A stretch of DNA of 64,000 nt from Rhizobium sp. 9140 (GTDB lineage Bacteria; Pseudomonadota; Alphaproteobacteria; Rhizobiales; Rhizobiaceae). A model generated the notes under the pieces. It did no database searches, was not told where the DNA came from, and worked only from the letters and a program-made list of their open reading frames with translations. The stretch covers positions 310,001-374,000 of the forward strand of contig NZ_FJUR01000002.1 in assembly GCF_900067135.1 (NCBI RefSeq), read 5' to 3'. Numbering within the stretch: the first letter of the stretch is position 1; every line of letters begins with the position of its first letter. The position numbers and the translations under genes are program-made. This document shows positions 9,424 through 17,540 of this stretch, in pieces.

Positions 9424-10179
9424 GTGAAGAGATCGGACCACGACATGCAGGGTGCGCCGGGGCGCAAAGGGCGGAACCTTGTGGCCACCGTCAGCCACAG
9501 GCTGCGTGCCGCCATTGCGGACGGCACACTGAAGCCGGGCGACAAACTGGCGAGCGAGAGTGGCTTGACGGAGGAGCACCAGGTCAGCAGGACCGTGATC
9601 CGCGAGGCCATCGCGTCCCTGCGGGCAGACGGGCTGGTGGAGGTGCGGCATGGCGTCGGCGTGTTCGTTCTGGCCACGCAACCCAAGCCGCAGGGCGGCC
9701 TGCAAAGCGTCGATCCCAACCGCGTGTCATCCATCATCGAGATGCTGGAGGTTCGCGCTGCGATCGAAATCGAGGCCGCGGGCCTTGCTGCCGGGCGCTG
9801 TTCCCCGGCGCAGCAGGAGCTTGTTTTCGAGGCTCTGCACGTGATGAACAACCAGATTGCATCGGGCACGGCCACGGTGGAGAGCGACCGCGCGTTTCAC
9901 CTTGCCATTGCCGACAGCACCAACAATCCCCGCTTCCGTGAACTGCTGCAGGCCATCGGCGAGCAGATGATACCGCGCTCTCTTCTGGGTAACGACAGGC
10001 CGGAGGCCACGCCCGCCGACTACCTCTCGCAGATCCAGCAGGAACACGAGACCATCGCCCGCGCTATCGCCGACCGGGACGAAGGCGCCGCGCGGGATGC
10101 GATGCGCAACCATCTGAAGGGCAGTCAGCAGCGTTACCGGGCTCTGATGCGCAGTACGCGCAGCACTGCGACGGAATAG
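9424..10179 (+). CDS. GntR-family transcriptional regulator, FadR/FCD subfamily
   Basis: About 251 residues from the GTG at 9424, which follows a GCGGGGA ribosome-site-like sequence; an ATG at 9445 is an alternative. It has a winged helix with SGLTEEHQVSRTVIREAIASLRADG, then an FCD domain with metal-site candidates (SDRAFHLAIADST, QEHETIARAI, AMRNHL). It is divergent from the aldehyde dehydrogenase gene and directly upstream of kdgD, so it is the likely repressor of both. It is clearly paralogous to the regulator at 4739-5488, giving two FCD regulators in one catabolic locus. Confidence 0.93.
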   Translation: MKRSDHDMQGAPGRKGRNLVATVSHRLRAAIADGTLKPGDKLASESGLTEEHQVSRTVIREAIASLRADGLVEVRHGVGVFVLATQPKPQGGLQSVDPNRVSSIIEMLEVRAAIEIEAAGLAAGRCSPAQQELVFEALHVMNNQIASGTATVESDRAFHLAIADSTNNPRFRELLQAIGEQMIPRSLLGNDRPEATPADYLSQIQQEHETIARAIADRDEGAARDAMRNHLKGSQQRYRALMRSTRSTATE

Positions 10180-10191
10180 ATCATACAACCA

Positions 10192-11191
<1,000 letters not shown>

Positions 11192-11212
11192 CGGCCGGAA
11201 CGCGCAGTTCTG

Positions 11213-11238
11213 AAGGCCCGGCATTGTCGGGCCTTTTT
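11213..11238 (+). terminator. intrinsic terminator after kdgD
   Basis: Perfect 8-base stem AAGGCCCG / CGGGCCTT with a 7-base loop, followed by a T run. It lies 22 bases after the kdgD stop and before the convergent transglycosylase gene. Confidence 0.85.
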
Positions 11239-11258
11239 GCGTTGGCGCGGATGAAGGG

Positions 11259-12254
11259 TCAGCGATGGGGCCTGTTGCGAAAGACGATGCAGGCGACGCC
11301 GGTTTTCCGTACGATGGTGCAAAGGGCATCCGCCTCCTGCCGGTTCTCGCGCGCGATGCGGGCGGCGTAACGGGGCCGGTAGCCGAAATTGCCGCCGCGC
11401 TGGCGGACGAGAAGGGCGCGCTCGGCATTATAAGGCGCGGGTAGCCGAGCGACGGCCAATGTGAACAGCTTCATCGCGGTGGCCGGATTGTAGTGCCCGG
11501 CAAGCTGCACGCCCCACGGCGCCCAGTCAGCCGAGCCGGCGAGGACGGGATCGCGGATGATGCGGCTGGTCGCAAGCGCGATGCAGGCATCCAGAAACGG
11601 CTTCGCCGTATCGAGCACCGGGGCCGCGCTCTCGGGCGGGCTGGTTTTCCAGATCTCGGCGGAATGTCCGGTGATGGCGAAGACGTAATCCTGCGTTTCC
11701 AGCGGCAGCCTTCCCCTCGAGAGAAAACGTGAAAGTCCGCCCTCCCCTGCATTGTAGGCCGCCGCGGCAAGGCCAAAATTGCCGAACCGCGTACCAAGCT
11801 CCTGCAAGTAGGCCGAGGCTGCATCGAGCGACTGAATGACGTCGAAGCTGTTGCCGAGCCCACGCGCCCGCGCCGTGCCCGGCATGAACTGCGCGATGCC
11901 TTCCGCACCCTTGGGGCTGACGGCCTCCGGCCGGAACAGGCTTTCGCGCCAGAGCAATCGTGCGAAGTAATCCGGCGGCAGATCCGACCGTTTCGCGAAA
12001 TGCTCGATCGCCCGGCAAAGATCGCCGTTGAAACTCTTCTTGCGGATACAGAGCGAAGGTGATGCCGCCCCGCCCTCGTACAGACAGCCGGCGTCACGCT
12101 CTTCCTTGGTCTGGGCTGCCACCTCCGGTACCTGTATGGGTAAGAGACATGCGCTGAGGACTGCGACACGAAGGGCTGCGAAGATCGTGCGCCCGCCCAG
12201 CCGGGACGTATCCACCTCGTCCCGGCAGAACGCAGCCTGCGCTCGCAGCTCCAT
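11259..12254 (-). CDS. lytic transglycosylase, SLT domain (periplasmic murein hydrolase)
   Basis: Protein of about 331 residues with a hydrophobic signal segment ending VAAQ (around residues 24-48), then an SLT/lysozyme-like domain. The catalytic Glu lies in LLWRESLFRPEAVS, followed by the diagnostic KGAEGIAQFMPGTA and AAAYNAGEGG motifs. It cleaves peptidoglycan glycan strands to anhydro-muropeptides. The ATG at 12254 is used here; a TTG at 12266 would overlap the zwf stop as TTGA. Either way it is coupled to zwf, whose insertion may affect its expression. Confidence 0.88.
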   Translation of the reverse strand: MELRAQAAFCRDEVDTSRLGGRTIFAALRVAVLSACLLPIQVPEVAAQTKEERDAGCLYEGGAASPSLCIRKKSFNGDLCRAIEHFAKRSDLPPDYFARLLWRESLFRPEAVSPKGAEGIAQFMPGTARARGLGNSFDVIQSLDAASAYLQELGTRFGNFGLAAAAYNAGEGGLSRFLSRGRLPLETQDYVFAITGHSAEIWKTSPPESAAPVLDTAKPFLDACIALATSRIIRDPVLAGSADWAPWGVQLAGHYNPATAMKLFTLAVARLPAPYNAERALLVRQRGGNFGYRPRYAARIARENRQEADALCTIVRKTGVACIVFRNRPHR

Positions 12255-12262
12255 CCCGCGCG

Positions 12263-13313
12263 TCAACGGGTGACGAGATCGTGCCAGGCAAGACCATCGC
12301 GGGCGAGCAGATCCGCTGCCATGTCCGGCCCGAGCGAGCCGGGCGCGTAGGGCTCAGGTGCTCCGCCTTCCGCCCAGTGGTCGAGAAACGGCTGGACGGC
12401 CCGCCAGCCGGCCTCCACCGCATCCGCCCGCTGGAACAGGGTCTGGTCGCCGGTCAGGATATCGTAGATCAGCGTCTCGTAGCCATTCAGCCGACCGATA
12501 TCGAACAGGCCGGCATAGCGGAAATCCATCACCGCAGGCTCCACCGCCACGCCGATGCCAGGTCGCTTGATGAGCATATCAAGGCTGATTCCCTCGTCTG
12601 GCTGGATCTGAATAACGATGCGGTTCGGCGGCAGATGCGCGTTCTTGAGGCGCGGGAACTGCGCGAACGGCACGGGTTTGAACGTGACGATGACCTCCGT
12701 ATCCCGCACGGTCAACGCCTTGCCCGTGCGCAAGTAGAATGGCACCCCGGCCCAGCGCCACGTGTCGATCATCAACTTCAGCGCGACATAGGTCTCCGTG
12801 GTGCTATCCGTTTTGACGTCGGCTGTTTCGGTATAGGCGGGAATGGTGCGATCACCGATGGTTCCGGCCGTGTAGGCGCCACGCACGCTGTTTTCGGCTG
12901 CCTCCTCCGGCTCGTAAATCCGGATTGCGCGCAGCACCTTCGCCTTCTCGTCGCGCACGGCCTCCGCATCGAAGCTGATCGGCGGCTCCATCGCCACCAT
13001 GGACAGAAGCTGGAACAGGTGGTTCGGCACCATGTCGCGAAGCGCGCCGGTACCGTCGTAGAAGCTGCCGCGCGTGCCGACATCCACAGTTTCCGCCGCC
13101 GTGATCTGGATATGGTCGATGCTGTCGCTGTTCCACAGCTTCTCGATCATCATGTTGGCAAAGCGCAGCGTCATGATGTTCTGGACCGTTTCCTTGCCGA
13201 GGAAATGGTCGATGCGGTAGACCTGCGTTTCCGCCACACGGGCCAGAATACGCGCGTTCAAAGCCTTCGCGGATGCCGCATCATGCCCGAACGGCTTTTC
13301 GATCGCGATGCGG
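12263..13313 (-). pseudogene. zwf: zwf 3' fragment: C-terminal part of glucose-6-phosphate dehydrogenase, cut by the IS element
   Basis: Carries the C-terminal two-thirds of glucose-6-phosphate dehydrogenase, including the active-site segment RIDHFLGKETVQNIMTLRFAN and substrate-domain motifs such as PFYLRTGKALT and RPGIGVAVEP. It begins abruptly at the insertion site (IAIEKPFGHD context). Joining it to the fragment at 15820-16313 and counting the duplicated 6 bases once gives 1,539 bases, exactly 513 codons including the stop. The gene was therefore intact before insertion. Restart at an internal ATG (13261) would lack the nucleotide-binding fold. Confidence 0.95.
13308..13313. repeat. target-site duplication, left copy (ATGCGG)
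   Basis: Six-base direct repeat immediately outside the IS element. The second copy is at 15820-15825. One copy belongs to the original zwf reading frame. Confidence 0.95.
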
Positions 13314-13333
13314 TGTCAACGGCGGAGTAAAAT
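13314..13333 (+). repeat. IS21-family terminal inverted repeat, left end
   Basis: Outermost 20 bases at the istB-side end, starting TGTCAACGG. They match the opposite end at 15 of 20 positions in inverted orientation. Confidence 0.9.
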
Positions 13334-13343
13334 CCTGCCACGC

Positions 13344-13364
13344 GGCGGCGCAAAAGTCGGCCAC
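13344..13364 (+). repeat. IS internal terminal repeat, left copy
   Basis: A 21-base sequence around CAAAAGTCGG that reappears inverted at 15745-15765 with a single mismatch. It is probably a transposase (IstA) binding site. Confidence 0.85.
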
Positions 13365-13370
13365 TTGTGG

Positions 13371-13426
13371 CGCGCGCATGAGACCGCCGGGAGGGCTTAG
13401 GCCCGAGCGGGGGTCTCATGCGCGCG
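13371..13426 (-). terminator. large stem-loop downstream of istB
   Basis: Perfect 15-base inverted repeat (13371-13385 with 13412-13426) around a 26-base loop that holds a small inner GGGC/GCCC stem. It lies 19 bases beyond the istB stop. There is no T run, so it may act as a transcription barrier, a transcript 3'-end stabiliser or a transposition-related structure. Confidence 0.55.
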
Positions 13427-13445
13427 TTGCGATTTTCGAAGGGCG

Positions 13446-14204
13446 TCAGCCGGCCTTTCGGGCGCGGCTTTGGGCGAGACGATAGCTGTCGCCGTTCATC
13501 TCGAGGATGCTGACGTGATGGGTGATGCGGTCGAGCAAAGCGCCGGTCAGGCGCTCGGACCCCAAGGTTTCCGTCCATTCGTCAAAAGGAAGGTTGCTGG
13601 TGATCAGGGTCGCGCCTCGCTCGTATCGTTGCGAGATCAGCTCGAACAGCAATTCCGCGCCGGTCTTTGACAGCGGCACGAAGCCCAGTTCATCGATGAT
13701 CAACAGCTGGTAGGCGGCCATCTGCTTCTGGAACCGGATGAGACGCCGCTCGTCGCGCGCCTCCATCATCTCGCTGACCAGTGCGGCCGCTGTCGTGAAC
13801 CCAACGGACAGGCCCTTCTGGCAGGCGGCCAGGCCGAGGCCGAGCGCCACATGGGTCTTGCCCGTGCCGCTGGGGCCGAGAGCGATAACGTTCTCCCTGC
13901 GCTCGATCCATTCGCAGCGCGCCAGTTCCAGCACCTGCATCCTGTTCAGCTTTGGGATGGCGGCGAAGTCGAAACTGTCGAGGCTTTTGACGACCGGGAA
14001 CCTGGCCGCCTTGATGCGACGCTCGACCTTGCGACGGTCCCGTTCGATCATCTCCCGCTCGGCAAGCCGGGTGAGGTATCCGACATGATCGACGCCTTCG
14101 GTGGCGCACAGCCGGGCCAGCTTCTGGTACTCGCGCTGGAAACTCGGCAGCTTCAGGGTTTTGAGATAATGGGTGAGAAGGATCTCGGGTGCTTGGGTGT
14201 TCAT
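13446..14204 (-). CDS. istB: IS21-family helper ATPase IstB
   Basis: AAA+ ATPase of 252 residues that assists IstA in target capture. The Walker A GPSGTGKT is at residues 110-117 and the Walker B is LLIIDELGFVPL. The start at 14204 (MNTQAP) overlaps the istA stop by four bases, which matches the translational coupling usual in the family. An extended in-frame start upstream is not needed. The length is normal for the family. Confidence 0.96.
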   Translation of the reverse strand: MNTQAPEILLTHYLKTLKLPSFQREYQKLARLCATEGVDHVGYLTRLAEREMIERDRRKVERRIKAARFPVVKSLDSFDFAAIPKLNRMQVLELARCEWIERRENVIALGPSGTGKTHVALGLGLAACQKGLSVGFTTAAALVSEMMEARDERRLIRFQKQMAAYQLLIIDELGFVPLSKTGAELLFELISQRYERGATLITSNLPFDEWTETLGSERLTGALLDRITHHVSILEMNGDSYRLAQSRARKAG

Positions 14205-15697
14205 GCGACTTCTCCCGCATCCGACGACAGGAGACGCATATACGCCTTCGCCGATGTCGTCTCGACCGTCGCCCTCGGCAAATACGGGTAGATGGACAGG
14301 TCCAGTCTGGGCGGCCGGCGTTCCACCCGGCACAGGATCAGATGCTTGACGGCGTCAAAGCCAATGGCGCCAAGCTGGATCGCCTGCTTCACCGCCGCAT
14401 GCAGATCGGCGAGTTCGAAGCTCTCCAGCAGGCGGAGGACCTGCACGTACTCACGCCGGCCGTGTTTGGCCATGCGGCCTTCCATCAACCGGCGCAGCGT
14501 AGCGAACTCTTGCGGCAAGTCCCAGCCCTGGAGGGGCGCTGCCTGATCCAGCGAATTGATCTTCTGCTCGATCAGCGGCAGGTAATGGACAGGATCGAAG
14601 ACGACGTCTTCCCGTTCCCAGCACCGAGGATGGCGGGCGATGATCTCGCCACGGCCACCAATGACCACTTCGTTGACATAGCCGCGCACCCACACATCCT
14701 GATGGCCATAGGCGACCGGGACGGAATAGTCGTTGGTCTTGTAGCGCACCAGCGACTGCGCCGTCACCTTGGCACTTGCCTGGTCGCAGGCATCAAATGG
14801 CGAGGCTGGCAAGGCGCGCATGGCAGCCAGATCGCGCCGCAAGCGCTCGCCGATCGTCTCGCTCTCGCCGCGCAGCCTGTCGCGCTGGCGCTTCCGGCAC
14901 TGCTCCTCCAGAAAGGTGTTGAACGCCTCCCATGTCGCAAACTGCGGGATCGGTACCATGAAGTTGCGCCGGGCATAGCCGACGAGACCCTCGACGTTCC
15001 CCTTGTCGTTGCCCTTGCCGGGACGGCCATAGCGATCCCGGATAAGGTAGTGGGACAGGAAGCCGCTGAACAACGTCGCGCGCTTGCGGGTGCCGTCAGG
15101 CAAAATCTTCGCCACCAGGCAACGGTCGTTGTCGTAGACGATCGATTGCGGCACGGCGCCGAAGAAAGCGAACGCATGGACATGGCCATCGACCCAGGCC
15201 TCGGCCACTGCCGCCGGATAGGCCCGCACGTAGCAGCCGTCGCTGTGCGGAAGGTCGAGCACGAAGAAATGCGCCTTCTGCTCGACACCGCCGATGACCA
15301 CCATCGCCTCACCGAAATCGGCCTGCGCATGGCCGGGCGGATGCGACAGCGGCACGAACACTTCCTGGCGGCGCTGATCCCGCTCGCGCATGTAATCCTT
15401 GATGATCGTATAGCCGCCAGTGAACCCGCATTCGTCTCGAAGCCGGTCAAACACCCGCTTGGCCGTATGGCGCTGCTTGCGCGGCACTTGTCTGTCTTCG
15501 TCCAGCCAGTGATCGATCGTCGAGACAAACGCATCCAGCTTGGGCCGCCGGATCGGTGATTGTCGCTGATAGCCAGGTGGCGTCGAATAGGACAGCATCT
15601 TGGAAACGCTGTCGCGCGATATGTTGAAATGCTTTGCAGCCTGACGCCGGCTCATGCCTTCCGAGCAAGCCAGTCGAACCTTCAGATATAATTCCAC
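14201..15697 (-). CDS. istA: IS21-family transposase IstA
   Basis: DDE transposase of 498 residues. An N-terminal helix-turn-helix (MSRRQAAKHFNISRDSVSKML) precedes an RNase H-like core with Asp127 (QADFGEA), Asp189 (IVYDND) and Glu236 (KGNVEGLVGY), followed by a C-terminal beta-barrel-like region. It starts at a GTG (15697) preceded by a G-rich site. No frameshift or stop interrupts it, so the transposase appears functional. Confidence 0.96.
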   Translation of the reverse strand: MELYLKVRLACSEGMSRRQAAKHFNISRDSVSKMLSYSTPPGYQRQSPIRRPKLDAFVSTIDHWLDEDRQVPRKQRHTAKRVFDRLRDECGFTGGYTIIKDYMRERDQRRQEVFVPLSHPPGHAQADFGEAMVVIGGVEQKAHFFVLDLPHSDGCYVRAYPAAVAEAWVDGHVHAFAFFGAVPQSIVYDNDRCLVAKILPDGTRKRATLFSGFLSHYLIRDRYGRPGKGNDKGNVEGLVGYARRNFMVPIPQFATWEAFNTFLEEQCRKRQRDRLRGESETIGERLRRDLAAMRALPASPFDACDQASAKVTAQSLVRYKTNDYSVPVAYGHQDVWVRGYVNEVVIGGRGEIIARHPRCWEREDVVFDPVHYLPLIEQKINSLDQAAPLQGWDLPQEFATLRRLMEGRMAKHGRREYVQVLRLLESFELADLHAAVKQAIQLGAIGFDAVKHLILCRVERRPPRLDLSIYPYLPRATVETTSAKAYMRLLSSDAGEVA

Positions 15698-15744
15698 GGT
15701 ATAGATCCCCAGGCCCTCCTGCGCTCATTGCAGAAGAGAAATAG

Positions 15745-15765
15745 GTGGCCGACTTTTACGCCGCC
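15745..15765 (-). repeat. IS internal terminal repeat, right copy
   Basis: Inverted copy of 13344-13364 with 20 of 21 bases identical, located in the istA-proximal end of the element. Confidence 0.85.
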
Positions 15766-15799
15766 CGAAGCGGGACAATCCCGCCGCTACCGTGGTCTA

Positions 15800-15819
15800 A
15801 TTTTGCACCGCCGCTCTCA
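15800..15819 (-). repeat. IS21-family terminal inverted repeat, right end
   Basis: Outermost 20 bases at the istA-side end, reading TGAGAGCGG on the minus strand. It matches the left end at 15 of 20 positions. Confidence 0.9.
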
Positions 15820-15825
15820 ATGCGG
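15820..15825. repeat. target-site duplication, right copy (ATGCGG)
   Basis: Second copy of the 6-base duplication directly abutting the IS end. Removing the IS plus one copy restores the zwf frame. Confidence 0.95.
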
Positions 15826-16313
15826 CGAAAGGCGCCGTCGGCTTCCGTCGTCAGCCCGTGATCGGCGAGCTTCTCGACGATATCGCCGAAGAAGCGCGGT
15901 GGTACGGCGAGGTAGAAGACCGCGTTGCCGGTGATTTCGGCGGCGATCTCGGTGTAGATTTGATCTGCCGTGAAGTCTCCGGCGCGGTAGCGCAATTTTG
16001 GCCGCAGACTCTTCCAGGCCTCGCCACGCTGCGCGTCGCCTTCGCCGAAATGCCCGGCACTGAAGGTCTCGAGGCTCGTCCTGAGCATCTCGTCATCGCC
16101 GGCGTCCTTGCCGATGCCGAGCACGGTCGAGGACGGGTTGATCAGCCCTTCCCGCTCCATGTTGATGAGGGCGGGAACGAGCAGGCGGCGGGTGAGATCC
16201 CCGGTCGCGCCGAAAATCACCAGCGTGGCGGGCGGTGCGGGATCGAGATTGCCGAGGGCTGCGCCTGAAGTGGCGTCGGCGGTCTGCTGCACGCGGGCTG
16301 TCGGTGTCGTCAC
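15820..16313 (-). pseudogene. zwf: zwf 5' fragment: nucleotide-binding domain of glucose-6-phosphate dehydrogenase, truncated by the IS
   Basis: N-terminal part of the enzyme, with the dinucleotide fingerprint VIFGATGDLTRRLL and YLAVPPRFF. The GTG start at 16313 is strongly supported by an AAGGAGA ribosome site six bases upstream. Translation would run through the insertion point into IS sequence and stop at 15756, giving about 185 residues without the substrate domain. No pgl or edd is adjacent, so this may have been a second zwf copy (inference). Confidence 0.93.
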
Positions 16314-16432
16314 GCAGGTCTCCTTCACTGATAACAATCGCACCGCCATCCTCGTCGGCAGCACGCGCGGTCACCTAACAGATAGGGCGGATGGAACCGG
16401 GTTCACATGTCGAAGGCACGCAAATGCTGTTG

Positions 16433-16460
16433 TTGACTGGATCAGTTTTATCGATATGAA
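16433..16460 (+). promoter_or_regulatory. candidate promoter of the ArsR-type regulator gene
   Basis: TTGACT (16433-16438) and TATGAA (16455-16460) are spaced 16 bases apart, 36 bases before the GTG start. An imperfect TTTTA...TAAAA dyad spans the -10 region, which suggests autoregulation. Confidence 0.5.
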
Positions 16461-16496
16461 TTAAAACCGCAAAAGCCTAGCTTGGAGTGCCAGTTC

Positions 16497-17426
16497 GTGA
16501 GCCGAAATTTTCTCGTCGTCGATCCTGAAGAGAATCAGGCCGTCCTGAAAGGCTTGGCATCGCCGGCACGCATTTCGATCCTGAAGTTGCTGCAAAACAA
16601 GGGACCGATGAACGTCAACGACATCGCAGACGTCCTCCGATCACCGCAATCCAGCGTGTCGATCAACGTCCAGATGCTGCAGGAAGCCGGGCTGATCCGC
16701 ACGGAAACCATCAAGGCGCGGAAAGGAAACCAGAAGGTTTGTCACGCACTTTACGATGAGATCCTGATCGTTCTAAAGAATGATATCAAGGAAACGGAAC
16801 CGGATGCCATCGATGTGTCCATGCCGCTTGGCCTTTATACGAGCTTCGAGGTGTCGGCACCCTGCGGGCTCTGTTCGGTCGATGGCATCATCGGGCTCCT
16901 GGATGTACCCAGCACGTTTCTCGATCCAGACCGCATGAAAACCGGGCTGATCTGGTTCACCCGTGGTCATGTCGAGTACCAATTTCCCAACAATGCCCGC
17001 CTTGCCAATGCACACATCCGCGAACTGGAATTCGTGATGGAGCTCTCCTCCGAAGTCCCCGGCACCAGTGCCGACTGGCCTTCCGACATCACGCTTGGCG
17101 TCAACGGCGTGGAGGTGGGAACATGGACCTCTCCTGGAGATTTCGGCGATAAGAGAGGGGTTTACACGCCGGATTGGTGGAAACTGAAGGGCTCGCAGTA
17201 CGGCAAACTCAAGAGCTTTCGGGTGAATGATGAAGGCTCTTACGTCGATGGCCTGCGGATGTCAGACATCCGTCTCGACGACCTGAAACTGGACGTCCAT
17301 CATTCCATCCGGCTGCGGATCGGTGTGCGCGACGATGCCAAACACCCGGGCGGCATCAACATTTTCGGGCGCGGTTTCGGCAACTACGATCAGGATATCC
17401 TGCTGCGTCTGCGCACCCGCAAATAA
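16497..17426 (+). CDS. ArsR/winged-helix transcriptional regulator with a large C-terminal domain
   Basis: About 309 residues from the GTG at 16497, which follows a TTGGAG site. Residues 15-85 form an ArsR-like winged helix (LKGLASPARISILKLLQ ... SPQSSVSINVQMLQEAGL). The remaining roughly 200 residues are strand-rich with many aromatic residues and contain an APCGLCSVDG segment. That part is much longer than ordinary ArsR sensors and resembles a carbohydrate-binding beta-sandwich (inference). It stands directly upstream of the arabinofuranosidase operon, so it is its likely sugar-responsive regulator. Confidence 0.85.
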   Translation: MSRNFLVVDPEENQAVLKGLASPARISILKLLQNKGPMNVNDIADVLRSPQSSVSINVQMLQEAGLIRTETIKARKGNQKVCHALYDEILIVLKNDIKETEPDAIDVSMPLGLYTSFEVSAPCGLCSVDGIIGLLDVPSTFLDPDRMKTGLIWFTRGHVEYQFPNNARLANAHIRELEFVMELSSEVPGTSADWPSDITLGVNGVEVGTWTSPGDFGDKRGVYTPDWWKLKGSQYGKLKSFRVNDEGSYVDGLRMSDIRLDDLKLDVHHSIRLRIGVRDDAKHPGGINIFGRGFGNYDQDILLRLRTRK

Positions 17427-17459
17427 GACGTCGCTGTCGCACTGCACAACATTTTCCGC

Positions 17460-17515
17460 TTGACGCCTCTCGCCGCCTCCGCTCTATTCATCTTAAATCA
17501 TGATATAAATCATGA
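17460..17515 (+). promoter_or_regulatory. arabinofuranosidase promoter with adjacent 18-bp operator dyad
   Basis: A -35-like TTGACG (17460-17465) is followed 17 bases later by TCTATT (17483-17488). Immediately downstream is a perfect dyad with 7-base arms, TCATGAT-ATAA-ATCATGA (17498-17515), ending 25 bases before the start codon. It is a good candidate site for the adjacent ArsR-type regulator. Confidence 0.6.
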
Positions 17516-17540
17516 AGTGTGATTTATTTGGGAGGACGGC

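Larger units (their letters stand above)
13314..15819 (-). mobile_element. complete IS21-family insertion sequence (2,506 bp) inserted in zwf
   Basis: Contains istA and istB in the usual overlapping arrangement. The ends begin with TG and finish with CA. The 20-base termini (13314-13333 and 15800-15819) match at 15 of 20 positions as inverted repeats. A second, internal pair (13344-13364 and 15745-15765) matches at 20 of 21 positions, giving the multiple terminal repeats typical of IS21. It is flanked by a 6-bp duplication. Both genes are intact, so the element looks recent and possibly active. Confidence 0.97.

Noticed and set aside
12263..13261. The zwf 3' fragment as a stand-alone shorter gene starting at an internal ATG
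   Set aside because: It lacks the nucleotide-binding domain, and the matching 5' half with target duplications shows that it is a disrupted gene.
14189..15559. Plus-strand 456-codon frame across the transposase gene
   Set aside because: It is antisense to istA, whose catalytic triad and helix-turn-helix are intact.
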